A stretch of DNA of 49,211 nt from Candidatus Omnitrophota bacterium (GTDB lineage: Bacteria; Omnitrophota; Gorgyraeia; Gygaellales; Profunditerraquicolaceae): contig JADHWA010000003.1 in assembly GCA_016783715.1 (NCBI GenBank), forward strand, positions 1-49,211. The letters run 5' to 3'. A model generated the notes under the pieces. The model did no database searches. It had not been told where the DNA came from and was given only the letters and a program-made list of their open reading frames with translations. The number at the start of each line of letters is the position of its first letter. Within the stretch, counting starts at the first letter, position 1. A program made the translations under genes and the position numbers. Below are positions 1 through 9,958 of the stretch, piece by piece.

Positions 1-1
1 C

Positions 2-148
2 AAGACTCCCTGGCAATTAGCCCAAGAGAAGAAACCTGACTTGGATAAACGGCTGCTGATGGCCTCTGCAGTTGACCTTGATTTACTGCTTGAGACCTAT
101 CTTAATTTTTTGGCTCAAGGGGGTAAGAATCTATTGACCAATCCCTAA
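2..148 (+). CDS. C-terminal fragment of an unidentified protein (possibly DDE transposase/integrase type); cut by window edge
   Basis: Open frame from base 2: KTPWQLAQEKKPDLDKRLLMASAVDLDLLLETYLNFLAQGGKNLLTNP*. Family guess is from memory of similar tails only. Confidence 0.45.
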   Translation, partial: KTPWQLAQEKKPDLDKRLLMASAVDLDLLLETYLNFLAQGGKNLLTNP

Positions 149-334
149 ATATTATGGAAAACAACAGTGTGGGATGTCGGTTAAACCTAGGTATATCCTC
201 CTTCGCCAGGTACAAGTCGCATTTGGCTTCCCCCTTCGCCACTCACTCCAGTATGGCTTCGGGGACTTCGTCGGAGGATTATCCGCTTACAAAATTTAGC
301 GCATACCCATTCAATGACATCCTCCGAAGCAGCT

Positions 335-1639
335 CTATCTTCGCGCTGATCTACGTGTATGTACCTGACCTCCTGCGAAGGCGGATAAATATTTGCGGGG
401 ATCGGCAACCCTGCCCTCCAGCGCAGATGCCGCTACTGTCGCCGGTGAAGCCAGGTAAATAAAAGCCTCAGGGTTACCCATTCTGCCTTTAAAATTTCTA
501 TTGGCGGTGGAGATTGCAACTTCTTTATCGGCAAGGACGCCGTTGTGGGTACCTACGCAGGGACCGCATCCGGGGGTGACAACCGCGGCTTTGGATTCTA
601 CCAATACATCTATAATGCCTCTTTCTATAGCCTGCAAAAATATATCCCTTGATGCCGGAGCAACAATAAATTTAACTCCCGGGGCTGTTTTCTTCCCTTT
701 GAGTATCTTGGCGGCAACCTCTAAATCCTCTATCCTGCCGTTAGTACAAGTACCTAAAAAGGCCTGGTCGATCTTGATATTTTTTAGCTTTCCAACAGCT
801 ACCGCGCTATCAACACTATGCGGCCGGGAAACCTGAGGCTCTAATCTGGAGATATCGAACTCGATTACACGCTCATATACGGCATCTTTATCTGCTGATA
901 TACCCCGCCGAACCCTACTCTTCTTATCCATATGAGATTTTAGCCACTCGAGGGTCAATTTATCCTGCGGCATAAATCCAACCTTGGCACCCATCTCTAC
1001 CACCATATTGCAGATCGTAAAGCGGCCGTCCATACTCAACCTATTGATCACCGGTCCCTCAAACTCAACCGCCTTATAAGTAACACCGTCGGCTCCGAGC
1101 TTTGTAATAATGTGCAGGATAATATCCTTGGCAAAGACCCCTTTAGGGATCTTCCCCTTGACAATTATTTTAAAGGTATCTGGAACCTTAAACCAGTTCT
1201 TTCCGGTAGTAATGGCGATCGCCAGATCCGTAGAGCCGACCCCCGTGGAGAATGCCCCTAACGCACCATAGGTGCAGGTATGAGAATCCGCTCCCAACAC
1301 CAGGTCTCCGGGGCGAATCTGACCTGATTCAGGAATAACCTGGTGGCAGACCCCGCATCCGATATCATAGAGCCTTGTTGCAAAACTAGAGGAGAAATCC
1401 CTCATCTTTTTATGCACCCGCGACACCCCTTCATTAGGGGAAGGAGCACCATGATCTATCACCATGCAAAATTTTGTCTTAAGTTTCTTAACCTGCAGCT
1501 CCTTTACCCTGTCGACAATTATCGCCGATGTGCCATCCTGACCAAAGGCAAAATCAACCTTGCATATAGCAAAATCGCCGGCGGAAACTTTCTTACCGGC
1601 GTGGGTACCGAGTATTTTTTCTGCGATAGTTTTGCCCAT
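335..1639 (-). CDS. leuC: 3-isopropylmalate dehydratase large subunit (LeuC/aconitase family), with repeat-encoded C-terminal tail
   Basis: 434 aa ORF; aconitase-family motifs (DHGAPSPNEG, GADSHTCTYGALGAFSTGVGSTD, FLGTCTNGR, TPGCGPCVG, NRNFKGRMG). Confidence 0.93.
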   Translation of the reverse strand: MGKTIAEKILGTHAGKKVSAGDFAICKVDFAFGQDGTSAIIVDRVKELQVKKLKTKFCMVIDHGAPSPNEGVSRVHKKMRDFSSSFATRLYDIGCGVCHQVIPESGQIRPGDLVLGADSHTCTYGALGAFSTGVGSTDLAIAITTGKNWFKVPDTFKIIVKGKIPKGVFAKDIILHIITKLGADGVTYKAVEFEGPVINRLSMDGRFTICNMVVEMGAKVGFMPQDKLTLEWLKSHMDKKSRVRRGISADKDAVYERVIEFDISRLEPQVSRPHSVDSAVAVGKLKNIKIDQAFLGTCTNGRIEDLEVAAKILKGKKTAPGVKFIVAPASRDIFLQAIERGIIDVLVESKAAVVTPGCGPCVGTHNGVLADKEVAISTANRNFKGRMGNPEAFIYLASPATVAASALEGRVADPRKYLSAFAGGQVHTRRSARR

Positions 1640-1641
1640 TA

Positions 1642-2811
1642 TTATTTAAGCCATGAGGCCATCCTGTCCAACCCCTTGCCCAGCTCCTCGATACTGGTCG
1701 CGAAACTTATCCGAATATAATTATCGTCTCCAAAGGCCACACCCGGAACTACCGCTACCGAGGCCTCTTCGAGCAGGCGGGTGGCGAAGTTCACTGAATC
1801 CAGGCCCGATTTAGAAATATTGCAGAATATATAAAAAGCTCCTGCGGGCTTAGTGTAACTGATCTTGGGGATCCGGTCTAGCTTCCCAGCCGCAAAGTCT
1901 CTTCTCTTCTCGAATTCCACTACCATCTTTTCTATGAAATCACCCCCACCGCCCAACGCCGCAGTGGCTGCTTTCTGGCTGATTGAGCTCGGACATGAAG
2001 TAGAATGACTCTGCAGTTTGGAGATCGCATCAGAGACATCCTGCGGAGCACCTAAATAGCCGATACGCCAGCCGGTCATCGCATAACTTTTTGACAGGCC
2101 ACTTACGGTAATCGTCAGATTATAGATATCGTCTTTTAATGACGCAATTGAAGTCGCTTTTTGCCCCTGGTATATGAGCTTCTCGTATATTTCATCCGAA
2201 ATAACGAAGATCTTTCTCTTTGCACAGACCTCGGCTATCGATCTTAATTCATCCCCGGAGTAGACACTGCCGGTGGGATTGGATGGACTATTTATTATCA
2301 AGACCTTGGTCTTGCTGCTTATATGGCGCTGGAGATCCGAGACCTCTATCTTGAAACCGGATTCAATGTTAGTCTTAATAAACCGACTGACCCCCTGACA
2401 GAGATTCACCATCTCCGGATAACTCACCCAGTATGGTGAAGGCATCAGCACCTCATCATCCTTATCTACCAGGACCTGCAGCGCATTATAGATACTATGC
2501 TTAGCCCCGCAAGAGACGACTATCTGATTTGGCTCATATTTCAGGGAATTATCTCTCCGGAACTTCTCAGAAATTGCTTTTTTTAACTCTGGAATTCCTG
2601 TGGTAGGGGTATATTTGGTGAAGCCATTGTTAATCGCTTCTATTGCGGCTTGTTTGATATAATCCGGTGTATCGAAATCCGGCTCACCGGCAGCCAGACT
2701 AATCACATCAACCCCTTCAGCCTTTAGCTTCTTGGCTCCAGAGGTAATAGCAAGAGTAACAGATGCACTTACTTTTTCCAACCGCTCTGCCAGGCGCGTA
2801 TTGACTCGCAT
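1642..2811 (-). CDS. Class I pyridoxal-phosphate aminotransferase (aspartate aminotransferase-like)
   Basis: 389 aa; LAAGEPDFDTPDYIK, NSPSNPTGSVYS, SGLSKSYAMTGWRIGY (PLP lysine motif). Confidence 0.92.
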   Translation of the reverse strand: MRVNTRLAERLEKVSASVTLAITSGAKKLKAEGVDVISLAAGEPDFDTPDYIKQAAIEAINNGFTKYTPTTGIPELKKAISEKFRRDNSLKYEPNQIVVSCGAKHSIYNALQVLVDKDDEVLMPSPYWVSYPEMVNLCQGVSRFIKTNIESGFKIEVSDLQRHISSKTKVLIINSPSNPTGSVYSGDELRSIAEVCAKRKIFVISDEIYEKLIYQGQKATSIASLKDDIYNLTITVSGLSKSYAMTGWRIGYLGAPQDVSDAISKLQSHSTSCPSSISQKAATAALGGGGDFIEKMVVEFEKRRDFAAGKLDRIPKISYTKPAGAFYIFCNISKSGLDSVNFATRLLEEASVAVVPGVAFGDDNYIRISFATSIEELGKGLDRMASWLK

Positions 2812-2826
2812 TTGAGTTTTTTTAAT

Positions 2827-3399
2827 TTATAAAGAATCCCGCTCTTTCTTGAATATGCTCTTAATCCCCCCCAAAAAATTCTTAGAAGGTTTCTTAGGAG
2901 CAGAGGGCTTTTCTTTGACCTTAAGGTCGTGTTTTATCTCCTTCTTATCCTGGGGCTTCTCTTCTACGGGAACAACAGCTTCCCTTCCGAGCTGCTGCGG
3001 CTTCTTGGCTTCTGCCTTCTTATGCTTCTTGTGCTCCTGTTTTTTTATCTCTGTAAGCTCTAAAATTACTAGCTCCGCGTTATCTCCGCGCCTTCTTGTA
3101 TAATTGATAATCCTGACAAATCCTGATTTACGGTTACTAAACCTTGGCCCGATATCACCAAAGAGCACCTGCACCAGCTTATGACACCCGAGGATCTTGA
3201 AAGCCTGGCGTTTTGCATTCAGGGAATTTTGCTTGCTCATCTGGATTAGCCGTTCAATCAAAGGCTTAACTGCTTTGGCCTTAATCTTGGTAGTCTTGAT
3301 ACTCTGATGAATAATCACATTCCTGGCCATACTCTTCAATGTCGCTTTCCGCCAGCTGGTGAACCGGTTTAACTGCAGTCTTGCTTTTCTATGTCTCAT
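2827..3399 (-). CDS. rplQ: 50S ribosomal protein L17 with a ~70 aa Lys/Glu-rich C-terminal extension
   Basis: MRHRKARLQLNRFTSWRKATLKSMARNVIIHQSIKTT; position after rpoA. Confidence 0.95.
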   Translation of the reverse strand: MRHRKARLQLNRFTSWRKATLKSMARNVIIHQSIKTTKIKAKAVKPLIERLIQMSKQNSLNAKRQAFKILGCHKLVQVLFGDIGPRFSNRKSGFVRIINYTRRRGDNAELVILELTEIKKQEHKKHKKAEAKKPQQLGREAVVPVEEKPQDKKEIKHDLKVKEKPSAPKKPSKNFLGGIKSIFKKERDSL

Positions 3400-3418
3400 C
3401 TAGTCTTCCCTTTATCTC

Positions 3419-4411
3419 TTACTTAAAGTTCTTCAGTTTCTTGGCGTCTACCTGAATCCCTAAAGCCAGCCCCATCCCGGCAAGCAGCTCTTTTATTTCA
3501 GTGAGTGATTTCTTCCCGAAGTTTTTGAAGCCCAACATCTCATCCTCGGTCTTCTTGACTAATTCGGCGATGGTTTTAATATTTGCCTCTCGCAGGCAAT
3601 TTGAACTTCTAACTGAAAGCTCAAGCTCTGAGATCGGCAGTCTCAGCTTCTCATATAGGACTACCTCATCCTTGCTCATCTCCGGTTCCTCTTCGATCTC
3701 TTCGGGGAGCTGCCCGAAATTTACGAAGATATCCAGATGCCTCTGTAAGATATTGGAAGCATACAGCATGGCATCTTTTGGAGTAAGCGCCCCGTTGGTC
3801 CAAACCTCTAAGATCAGCTTATCATAGTCGGTTCGCTGCCCCACACGGGTATTCTCTGTGTAATAATTTACCTTCCTCACAGGGCTGAATATTGAATCAA
3901 TCGCCACCATCCCCACCGGTTGGTCTTCCTTCTTATTGAGTTCAGCTGGTACATACCCGCGCCCCCTGGCTACCTCCATTTCCATCTGGAATTTTACATC
4001 CTTGGTTAGTGTCGCGATGTGGAGATCGGGATTAATAATCTCTATGGTGTCGTCGGCCTCAATATCCTTGGCTTTTAGCTGCCCCTTGGCGTGTTTCTTG
4101 ATATATATGGTCTTGGGTATTTTCGAATGTGAATTTAAGATCAGTGATTTGATATTCAGGATTATCTCAGTCACATCTTCCAAGACTCCCGGAATCGTGG
4201 AAAATTCATGCGATACAGAGCCAATTTTAACTGACGTTACAGCGCTGCCCTCGATAGAGGAAAGTAAAACCCGCCTTAAAGAATTTCCCAAGGTTACACC
4301 AAAACCCTTCTCAAACGGTGCGGCAAAGAATTTGCCATAGGTGTTAGTGTAAGTTGACTCATCACAATCCAGTCTTTTTGGCAACTGAAAGTCTCTCCAC
4401 TTTATTCCCAT
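3419..4411 (-). CDS. rpoA: DNA-directed RNA polymerase subunit alpha
   Basis: FGVTLGNSLRRVLLSSIEGSAVTSVKI; C-terminal domain LRLPISELELSVRSSNCL. Confidence 0.97.
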   Translation of the reverse strand: MGIKWRDFQLPKRLDCDESTYTNTYGKFFAAPFEKGFGVTLGNSLRRVLLSSIEGSAVTSVKIGSVSHEFSTIPGVLEDVTEIILNIKSLILNSHSKIPKTIYIKKHAKGQLKAKDIEADDTIEIINPDLHIATLTKDVKFQMEMEVARGRGYVPAELNKKEDQPVGMVAIDSIFSPVRKVNYYTENTRVGQRTDYDKLILEVWTNGALTPKDAMLYASNILQRHLDIFVNFGQLPEEIEEEPEMSKDEVVLYEKLRLPISELELSVRSSNCLREANIKTIAELVKKTEDEMLGFKNFGKKSLTEIKELLAGMGLALGIQVDAKKLKNFK

Positions 4412-4448
4412 CTATTCCTCCTATTAATAAAAAACTTGTTTATTTTCG

Positions 4449-5081
4449 TTACTTAGAATACAATTCTACGATCAACTGCTCTTCTATAGCAGTCGGGATA
4501 TCTTCCTTCTCCGGAAGCCTGGCGATCTTCGCTGATAACTCCGGACGGCTGAATTCCAGCCACTTCGGGACATCCCGATCCTTGGTGATTTCCAGATTTT
4601 CTTTGATCTTCTCAGCGGTTTTATCTTTCTTCACTTTGATTACCACACTGTCATTGACATCGATCTGGAAGGAAGGTATGTTTACACGCCGAGAGTTAAC
4701 ATAGACAAAATTATGACGTACTAATTGGCGCGCCTGCGCCCGGGAGACTCCGATCCCCATCCGGAATACCACGTTATCGAGCCTTCTCTCTAATATCTGT
4801 AACAGGACCTTGCCGGTAATGCCTTTACTCCTTGCTGCGATGGCAAAATACTTACGGAACTGTTTCTCCATAACTCCGTATGTCCTCTTAACTTTCTGCT
4901 TTTCTCTCAGCTGTAGGCCATAGTTTGAAAGTTTTTGCCTTCGAGCAGTCCCGTGCTGCCCCGGAGCATAGGCACGTCTGGTAATAGGGCATTTCTGGGT
5001 ATTACATTTCGCCCCTTTTAAGAATAACTTCTCTACTTCGCGTCTACATAATCTACAAACTGCTTCGGTATATCTTGCCAT
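4449..5081 (-). CDS. rpsD: 30S ribosomal protein S4
   Basis: MARYTEAVCRLCRREVEKLFLKG; S4 domain RLDNVVFRMG. Confidence 0.97.
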   Translation of the reverse strand: MARYTEAVCRLCRREVEKLFLKGAKCNTQKCPITRRAYAPGQHGTARRQKLSNYGLQLREKQKVKRTYGVMEKQFRKYFAIAARSKGITGKVLLQILERRLDNVVFRMGIGVSRAQARQLVRHNFVYVNSRRVNIPSFQIDVNDSVVIKVKKDKTAEKIKENLEITKDRDVPKWLEFSRPELSAKIARLPEKEDIPTAIEEQLIVELYSK

Positions 5082-5086
5082 CTATC

Positions 5087-5476
5087 TTACACTCTCCTTT
5101 TCTTCTTTGGTCGGCAACCGTTGTGCGGAATAGGAGTTATATCTCTGATAACAGTTATCGTCAAGCCTGAGGCCTGAAGCGCTCTAATCGCCGATTCTCG
5201 GCCGAAACCGGGACCCTTGACATAAACCTCTACTTCCTTTAGCCCCACCTCTTTGGCCTTTTTTGCTGCATCCGTTGCTGCTATCTGGGCTGCAAACGGT
5301 GTAGACTTCTTTGACCCGCCATATCCTACAATTCCGGGAGTAGACCAGGCCAGGGTATTACCTTGCTTATCAGTAATAGTGATAATTGTATTATTGAAGC
5401 TGGCCTGAATATGCGCTATCCCCGAAGTTACCCCCTTGGCGATCTTTTTCTTCTTTGCTTTTTCCTTTGTAGCCAT
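5087..5476 (-). CDS. rpsK: 30S ribosomal protein S11
   Basis: [18 protein letters not shown]-terminus [17 protein letters not shown]. Confidence 0.97.
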   Translation of the reverse strand: MATKEKAKKKKIAKGVTSGIAHIQASFNNTIITITDKQGNTLAWSTPGIVGYGGSKKSTPFAAQIAATDAAKKAKEVGLKEVEVYVKGPGFGRESAIRALQASGLTITVIRDITPIPHNGCRPKKKRRV

Positions 5477-5500
5477 CTTTAACCTTTCTCTCTAAATAAA

Positions 5501-5923
5501 CTAACCCTTCCCTGCCTTTGCGGCTGGAGCGGGCTTCTTAGCTGTATCGGCCTTTTTCACTACCGACATTCCGCCCTTACGAGGCCCTTTCCTGGTCCTG
5601 GCGTTTGTCTTGGTGCGCTGTCCTCTTACCGGAAGGCTCCTTCTATGGCGCAGCCCCCTCCAAGAACCTATATCCATTAACCTTTTTATATTCTGAGAAA
5701 TATCCCTGCGCAGGTCACCTTCAATTCTCATATCTATCTTCTGGATAGCACCGATTATCCGTGAAAGCTCATCTTCGCTTAATTCTTTGGCTCTACGACT
5801 GGGCTCGATCCCGGCCTCCTTAAGAATCTTAAGAGATACCACCTTGCCTACTCCATATAAGTAGGTAAGGGCGATATCTATTCTTTTTTCCCTGGGAATA
5901 TCTACACCTAAGATTCTTGGCAT
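5501..5923 (-). CDS. rpsM: 30S ribosomal protein S13
   Basis: [51 protein letters not shown]. Confidence 0.97.
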   Translation of the reverse strand: MPRILGVDIPREKRIDIALTYLYGVGKVVSLKILKEAGIEPSRRAKELSEDELSRIIGAIQKIDMRIEGDLRRDISQNIKRLMDIGSWRGLRHRRSLPVRGQRTKTNARTRKGPRKGGMSVVKKADTAKKPAPAAKAGKG

Positions 5924-5935
5924 TACTTATTCTCC

Positions 5936-6026
5936 TTAATGAGCAGACGATTTATGGAGCACAACCTGCGACATAAATCGTAGCTGCATCCTTCGCTTAC
6001 GCTCCGTAAGCTCGGGCCTCATTTGA
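5936..6026 (-). repeat. Junction element E1 (rpmJ/rpsM): collapsed copy, left hairpin plus partial right hairpin, no middle hairpin
   Basis: TTAATGAGCAGACGATTTATGGAGCACAACCTGCGACATAAATCGTAGCTGC runs directly into CGCTTACGCTCCGTAAGCTCGGGCCTCATTTGA. Confidence 0.8.
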
Positions 6027-6140
6027 TTATCCTTGTCTTTGTTTATGTTTAGCATTAGAACAAATTACACGTACTACCCCTCTTCTTTTAATTACCTTGC
6101 ATTTATCGCACATCTTTCTAACCGACGCTTTTACCTTCAC
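6027..6140 (-). CDS. rpmJ: 50S ribosomal protein L36 (GTG start)
   Basis: Manual translation [37 protein letters not shown]; absent from the supplied ORF track. Confidence 0.95.
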   Translation of the reverse strand: MKVKASVRKMCDKCKVIKRRGVVRVICSNAKHKQRQG

Positions 6141-6186
6141 CCCGCTCTTCCTCCTATCTTGTTCCCAACCCTCTGGAAGGGCTGGG

Positions 6187-6408
6187 TCATGATTTACCTC
6201 TAAAAGTAATCCTTCCCCTGTTCAAATCGTAGGGAGAAAGCTCTAATTTGACCTTGTCCCCCGGGAGAATCCGGATAAAATGCATCCGCATTTTCCCCGA
6301 AACATGGGCCAGGACTATATGGTCATTCTCTAACTTTACCCGAAACATCGCATTAGGCAATGCTTCAACTACGGTACCTTCTGTCTCAATTAACTCTTCT
6401 TTTGACAT
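6187..6408 (-). CDS. infA: Translation initiation factor IF-1
   Basis: Start trimmed to [24 protein letters not shown]; the 32 aa upstream in the ORF track are encoded by a repeat. Confidence 0.95.
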   Translation of the reverse strand: MSKEELIETEGTVVEALPNAMFRVKLENDHIVLAHVSGKMRMHFIRILPGDKVKLELSPYDLNRGRITFRGKS

Positions 6409-6421
6409 TAGAGCTCTTTCT

Positions 6422-6649
6422 TTAATGAGCGCTTGACTTACGATCCGCCGTAGGCGCAAGAGTAAGTCAATGCGCGAATTAACCCCCCACCACTTTTTGA
6501 TCAAGCTTTACAAAATAATATCTAACTATTATTGAATAATTCTAGCTTAAATATTACCAACCCCTCCACTATACAAAAAGTGGTGGGGGGTCAAATTCGG
6601 ACATATAAGTTACGTCGCTATCGCTTCCGTAACTTATGTCCTCATTTGA
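6422..6649 (-). repeat. Junction element E2 (map/infA), class A middle
   Basis: Left stem GCGCTTGACTTAC/GTAAGTCAATGCGC; middle CCCCCCACCACTTTTT...AAAAAGTGGTGGGGGG; right stem GGACATATAAGTTACG/CGTAACTTATGTCC. Confidence 0.9.
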
Positions 6650-7391
6650 CCTTAGTTAAAATCTCGGGCCCTTGTTCGGTTATGGCAACCGTATGCTCAA
6701 AATGCGCTGAAGGAAGCTTATCTCTAGCGATCGCTGTCCAGCCATTCTCCTGAATCTGGCATTCCCATGTGCCCATATTCACCATCGGCTCAATCGCAAA
6801 AACCATCCCCTTTTTTATTAAGGGCCCCTGGTTTTTAGTGCCGAAATTAGGAATCTCAGGCTCTTCATGCAAACTGCGCCCGATCCCATGGCCAACGAAC
6901 TGTCTGACTACCGAGAAACCGTTACTCTCAACATAGTTCCCAATGGCATAGGAGATATCAAATAAGCAATTCTCTGCACGGGCCTGCCTGATCCCCTCAG
7001 AGAGGGCGTTCTTGGTCACCTCAACAAGCTTCTTAACCGGACTACTTACAGCACCGACCGGCACCGTGATCGCTGCGTCCGAAAAATACCCGTTGTAATT
7101 TACCCCGAGATCCAAGCTGACAATGTCGCCATCCTTGATAACTCTGGGGCCGGGTATCCCATGGACGACCTCTTCGTTAACCGAAACACAGACACTAGCC
7201 GGAAATCCCCTATACCCTTTAAATGCCGGTATAACCTTCTGACGCCAAAGAAGATCCTCTGTCAGATTATCAATCTCTTGTGTGGTTATCCCCGGCACAA
7301 GATTCTGCCGTAGCTGCCTTAAAATAGCCGCCAAGATTCTACCGGCCTCTCTTAATGCCTTTAGATCTTCCTCGGTCTTTAAGGGTATCAT
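6642..7391 (-). CDS. map: Type I methionine aminopeptidase
   Basis: SVNEEVVHGIPG, SLDLGVNYNGYFSDAA, GHGIGRSLHEEPEIPNFG, FAIEPMVNMG; stop codon lies in element E2. Confidence 0.97.
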   Translation of the reverse strand: MIPLKTEEDLKALREAGRILAAILRQLRQNLVPGITTQEIDNLTEDLLWRQKVIPAFKGYRGFPASVCVSVNEEVVHGIPGPRVIKDGDIVSLDLGVNYNGYFSDAAITVPVGAVSSPVKKLVEVTKNALSEGIRQARAENCLFDISYAIGNYVESNGFSVVRQFVGHGIGRSLHEEPEIPNFGTKNQGPLIKKGMVFAIEPMVNMGTWECQIQENGWTAIARDKLPSAHFEHTVAITEQGPEILTKVK

Positions 7392-7392
7392 T

Positions 7393-8037
7393 CTATTTTT
7401 TTAACAAAAGAACAATCTCTTCGAGGACAGGCTCTGCGTCCCTGTCAGCATCGATTCTTTTTAAAATTCCTTGTGCGTCATAGTAGCGGATCAGCGGCGA
7501 GCTGTCATCCTTGTAAACATCCAGGCGCTTGCTTATAGTCTGGGGATTATCGTCGCTTCTCTGATAAAGACTGCCTCCGCAGTAATCGCAGATCATCTCT
7601 TGTTTAGGCGGCATATTCTTAGCATGGAAATTCCCCTGGCATTGACTGCAAACCAGGCGTCCGCTGAGCCTCTGGATTATGATCCCCTCGCTGGTATCCA
7701 GGTAGATTACATAATTAATTTTGAGTGAGTGTTCCTGCAATAGTTTATCCAGGCTCTCGGCCTGCTTTATCGTCCGCGGAAAACCATCAAGTATAAAACC
7801 GCTCTTGGCATCATCTTGAGCGATTCGCTCTGCAATCATCTTGATCACCAACTCATCCGGCACAAGCGCGCCTTTATCCATATAGCCTTTAGCCTGTTGA
7901 CCTAATTCGCTCCCCAAAGAAACGTTCTCGCGCAGCAGGTCGCCGGTAGAGATATGAAGCTGGCCGGTTCTCTTAGCTAATTTCTTTGACTGCGTACCTT
8001 TTCCCGCACCCGGAGGGCCTAACAATATAACTCTCAC
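7393..8037 (-). CDS. adk: Adenylate kinase with zinc-binding lid
   Basis: MRVILLGPPGAGKGTQ, DGFPRTIKQAE, lid CSQCQGNFH...CDYCGG. Confidence 0.97.
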   Translation of the reverse strand: MRVILLGPPGAGKGTQSKKLAKRTGQLHISTGDLLRENVSLGSELGQQAKGYMDKGALVPDELVIKMIAERIAQDDAKSGFILDGFPRTIKQAESLDKLLQEHSLKINYVIYLDTSEGIIIQRLSGRLVCSQCQGNFHAKNMPPKQEMICDYCGGSLYQRSDDNPQTISKRLDVYKDDSSPLIRYYDAQGILKRIDADRDAEPVLEEIVLLLKK

Positions 8038-8040
8038 GCC

Positions 8041-9411
8041 TTATCTTCTCCCCTTAATCTTTCCGGTTTTAACAAAACCTTCGTAGTGGTGCATTAAAAG
8101 ATGTGATTCTATCTGTTTCACCGTATCAAGCATTACCCCGACGATAATCAGGATTCCCGTACCACCAAAGAATGAAGCCACCAGATACGGAACCTTTAAC
8201 CAGGCCATAATAAAGTCAGGAAATATAGCGATAAATGCGATGAACATGGCACCGGCCAAGGTTATCCGCGTCATTACATAGTCTAGGAACTCCGAGGTGT
8301 TATTTCCCGGCCGCACCCCCGGAATAAATCCGCCGTACTTCTTCATATTCTCCGAAAGGTCTACCGGATTAAAGACAATCGCGGTATAGAAGTAACAGAA
8401 GAAGATGATCAATAGTGCATAGACCAGCGTATATAAGAGATGTCCTCTCACCAGGCTCTGCGATAGCCGCTGAAAAGCAGGATTCGGAATAAATGATGCC
8501 AGGGTCGCCGGAAATAGGATTATCGACTGCGCAAAGATGATCGCGATGACTCCTGACTGATCCACCTTTAACGGGATATAGGTACTCTGGCCGCCAAAGA
8601 TTCTCCTGCCGACTATCCTGCGCGCATACTGAACAGGGATTCTTCTTTGCCCCTGTGTAATCAGGATAACCGCAAAGACTACACCAACCAATAATCCAGC
8701 CATAATCAACAAGGTGATCGGCTGTATCTGGCGTCTGGCAGGATTAAACGGTGAAATCAGAATAATCAGCTGGCTGAATGCTGCCGGAATGCGCGAAATA
8801 ATACCGGCGGTGATTACCAGCGATATACCGTTTCCAATACCCCTCTCCTGTATCTGCTCCCCCAGCCACATGATGAAAATCGTACCGGTAGTAAGGGTGA
8901 GTACGGTTAAGATCCTGAAACCCCACCCCGGACTCATAACTATCTGCAACCCCTCAAACCTGCTGGGATCCTCAAGCCAAAGAGCAATAAAAAAAGACTG
9001 GATAATCGACAGCACTACCGTACCGTAGCGCGTATACTGATTTATCTTCTGATGCCCAACTTTTCCTTCCTTGGATAGCTTCTCCAGGGCCGGGATCACC
9101 GCAGTCAATAGCTGCATGATGATCGAGGCGGAGATATAGGGCATAATCCCCAGGGCGAAGATAGTTAATCTCTCTAATGCGCCTCCGGAGAACATGTTTA
9201 CTATCCCAAAGAGCGCCCCAGCCTGCGTCTGGGAGACCCGGCTAAAAAACTCAGCCAGTGCCGCTCCGTTAATGCCGGGAGTCGGGATATAACAGCCAAT
9301 ACGATAAATTATCAATAACCCTGCGGTAATCAACAGACGCCGCTTAAGGTCAGGTATCTTAAAGGAATTAACTAACGGTGAAAAATTTAAAATCTCAGCT
9401 AGTGACCGCAT
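8041..9411 (-). CDS. secY: Preprotein translocase subunit SecY
   Basis: 456 aa multi-spanning protein; ALGIMPYISASIIMQLL, RRIPVQYARR, SFFGGTGILIIVGVMLDT. Confidence 0.97.
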   Translation of the reverse strand: MRSLAEILNFSPLVNSFKIPDLKRRLLITAGLLIIYRIGCYIPTPGINGAALAEFFSRVSQTQAGALFGIVNMFSGGALERLTIFALGIMPYISASIIMQLLTAVIPALEKLSKEGKVGHQKINQYTRYGTVVLSIIQSFFIALWLEDPSRFEGLQIVMSPGWGFRILTVLTLTTGTIFIMWLGEQIQERGIGNGISLVITAGIISRIPAAFSQLIILISPFNPARRQIQPITLLIMAGLLVGVVFAVILITQGQRRIPVQYARRIVGRRIFGGQSTYIPLKVDQSGVIAIIFAQSIILFPATLASFIPNPAFQRLSQSLVRGHLLYTLVYALLIIFFCYFYTAIVFNPVDLSENMKKYGGFIPGVRPGNNTSEFLDYVMTRITLAGAMFIAFIAIFPDFIMAWLKVPYLVASFFGGTGILIIVGVMLDTVKQIESHLLMHHYEGFVKTGKIKGRR

Positions 9412-9958
9412 CTTTTATGTTGACTATCTTTCCGCCTGCTCCCTCTAACTTTTTCACCGCTGCTTTAGAGAAGGCATGGGCTTGCACGGTTAGGGGGGAT
9501 TTAACCTCGCCCTCTCCCAGAATCTTTACCGGCCTGGTTTTATCCTTTATTAACCCCTTGGTTTCCAGCAGATCGGGGTTTATACTCTCCTGTTTTACCC
9601 GGACTAAATCCTTTAAGTTGACAATCTGATATTTGTCCCTTACCCTGCCGGAGAAGCCGCGCTTTGGTATCCTGCGAATCAAAGGACTGGTTCCCCCTTC
9701 AAAACCAAGATAGAAACCATGACCACTGCGTGAGGTCTGCCCCTTGCTTCCGCGCGTAGATGTTCCTCCATGGCCGGACCCGGAACCTCGACCCAAAATT
9801 CTCTTTCGCTTATGCGCGCCTCGGGGGATAACCAGATTATGCAGCCCCATGCGCAGCTCTTTTTTAACCCGATCCGCGCTCTTCAATTTTTTTGCCGCCT
9901 TTTTTATCTTCGGCGCAAGAAACGCTGGCTTACTCTTTTTTAGAATCTTCTTTCGCAT
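9395..9958 (-). CDS. rplO: 50S ribosomal protein L15 (start uncertain; [17 protein letters not shown] at ~9850 is an alternative)
   Basis: [31 protein letters not shown]. Confidence 0.93.
   Translation of the reverse strand: MRKKILKKSKPAFLAPKIKKAAKKLKSADRVKKELRMGLHNLVIPRGAHKRKRILGRGSGSGHGGTSTRGSKGQTSRSGHGFYLGFEGGTSPLIRRIPKRGFSGRVRDKYQIVNLKDLVRVKQESINPDLLETKGLIKDKTRPVKILGEGEVKSPLTVQAHAFSKAAVKKLEGAGGKIVNIKDAVTS

Noticed and set aside
154-462. Plus-strand ORF of 102 aa
   Set aside because: Antisense to the leuC end and repeat DNA; no recognisable protein features.
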